Shown: piece by piece, positions 63,395 to 64,000 of the stretch
Layout: each line of letters starts with the position of its first letter
How positions within the stretch are numbered: position 1 is the first letter of the stretch
Source of the DNA: Enterobacter sp. Ag1
GTDB lineage: Bacteria; Pseudomonadota; Gammaproteobacteria; Enterobacterales; Enterobacteriaceae
Length of the DNA: 64,000 nucleotides
Reading direction: 5' to 3'
NCBI GenBank assembly: GCA_000277545.1
Contig: AKXM01000057.1
Coordinates: forward strand, 100,771-164,770
Made by a program: the position numbers and the translations under genes
The notes under the pieces: model-generated
What the model saw: the letters and a program-made list of their open reading frames with translations, nothing else
Databases searched by the model: none
What the model was told of the DNA's origin: nothing

Positions 63395-64000
63395 CAGTCG
63401 AGCCTCGTGTGGGTTTTACGCAGCAGGCTGTCGCCGAGCAGGTTACAGCCGACCACCAGCGCTGCGATAATCAGCCCCGGCCACAGCACCAGCCATTCCG
63501 CCAGCAGCATGTAGGAACGCCCCTCACCAATCAGGTTGCCGAGCGTAGGCGTTGGCGGCTGGATCCCCATCCCGAGAAAGCCAATGGAGGCTTCGAGGAC
63601 AATCAGCCTTGGAATATCCAGCGTCAGCAGAACAACCAGCGGCGTGGCGAGGTTAGGCAGAATATGTCGCAGCAGAATACGCGGCGTGGAAAAGCCCATG
63701 GCGCGAACGGCTTCGATGTATTCCAGTTCGCGTAACTCGAGCGTTTTGGCGCGCGCCACGCGGGCGTAAATCGCCCAACTGGTCACGCCCATGATCAGAA
63801 TAATGTTTTCCAGTGAAGTGCCGAACAGCGCCATCACCAGCAAAATTAGCAGAATAAACGGCACCGCCAGCTGGATGTCCATCAGGCGCATGATAACGGC
63901 ATCCAGCCAGCCGCCAACATAGCCTGCCAGCATGCCCAGCAGGGTACCGATAACGGCGGCAATAGCCGCCGCCAGTAACACCACCGTCAGGGATAGGCGG
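63394..64000 (-). CDS. Peptide-type ABC permease, DppC class, partial at window edge
   Basis: The frame is open to base 64000, so the 5' end of the gene lies outside the window; 201 codons of the C-terminal part are seen. The stretch from RLSL on, the EAA loop YIEAVRAMGFSTPRILLRHILPN and the end GDSLL are typical of DppC. A binding-protein gene probably lies further right. Confidence 0.9.
   Translation of the reverse strand, partial: RLSLTVVLLAAAIAAVIGTLLGMLAGYVGGWLDAVIMRLMDIQLAVPFILLILLVMALFGTSLENIILIMGVTSWAIYARVARAKTLELRELEYIEAVRAMGFSTPRILLRHILPNLATPLVVLLTLDIPRLIVLEASIGFLGMGIQPPTPTLGNLIGEGRSYMLLAEWLVLWPGLIIAALVVGCNLLGDSLLRKTHTRLD

Overview
The window is a stretch of enterobacterial chromosome, moderately GC-rich, with dense gene packing and no insertion sequence, phage, rRNA, tRNA or CRISPR visible. 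The family Enterobacteriaceae is indicated by the E. coli-like order tynA-paaZ / paaABCDEFGHIJK, and by close relatives of NfrB/NfrA/YbcH, YdcR, PatD, OrtT, Kbp and YncJ and of the Enterobacter phosphodiesterase GpdQ. The species cannot be fixed from the sequence; a Klebsiella/Enterobacter/Cedecea-type genome fits best.

Region 1 (0.3-16 kb) is aromatic amine and phenylacetate catabolism. It holds a methyltransferase gene, the periplasmic copper amine oxidase tynA, and the complete phenylacetyl-CoA pathway: paaK ligase, paaABCDE epoxidase, paaG isomerase, paaZ hydrolase/dehydrogenase, paaFHJ beta-oxidation and paaI thioesterase. Operator-like sites for PaaX and FeaR are visible, but paaX, paaY, feaR and feaB are not in the window.

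Region 2 (15.9-23.1 kb) is a tightly coupled six-gene minus-strand operon: peptide-type binding protein, two permeases, double ATPase, luciferase-like monooxygenase and a fused CMD/AhpD-like protein. Its substrate is unknown. A YncJ-like gene, azlCD with a divergent XRE-cupin regulator, and an EmrE-like pump follow.

Region 3 (26-34.7 kb) holds nfrB-nfrA-ybcH (c-di-GMP-linked surface polysaccharide / phage N4 receptor pathway, with a short NfrA) and a cyanide-insensitive-type bd oxidase operon with a DUF2474 peptide.

Region 4 (34.8-47.8 kb) looks like a phosphoester scavenging island next to a GH46 chitosanase gene. One half is MBL hydrolase-LacI regulator-IMPase, divergent from an ABC importer across a perfect palindromic operator. 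The other half is a Ugp-like ABC importer with gpdQ embedded in the operon, preceded by a tandem Pho-box array.

Region 5 (47.9-56.5 kb) keeps parts of the E. coli ydcR...patD-ortT neighbourhood, interrupted by a GNAT, a secreted metallo-beta-lactamase-fold protein, a PL7 alginate lyase, a di-Mop protein, kbp and a YnfC-like protein, and ends with a NicO-type metal exporter.

Region 6 (56.7-64 kb) is a second peptide-type ABC system tied to an M20 peptidase homologue, a D-cysteine desulfhydrase-like PLP enzyme, an ornithine cyclodeaminase-family protein and a rhodanese. I infer uptake and breakdown of a sulfur-containing amino-acid conjugate. The operon runs off the right edge.
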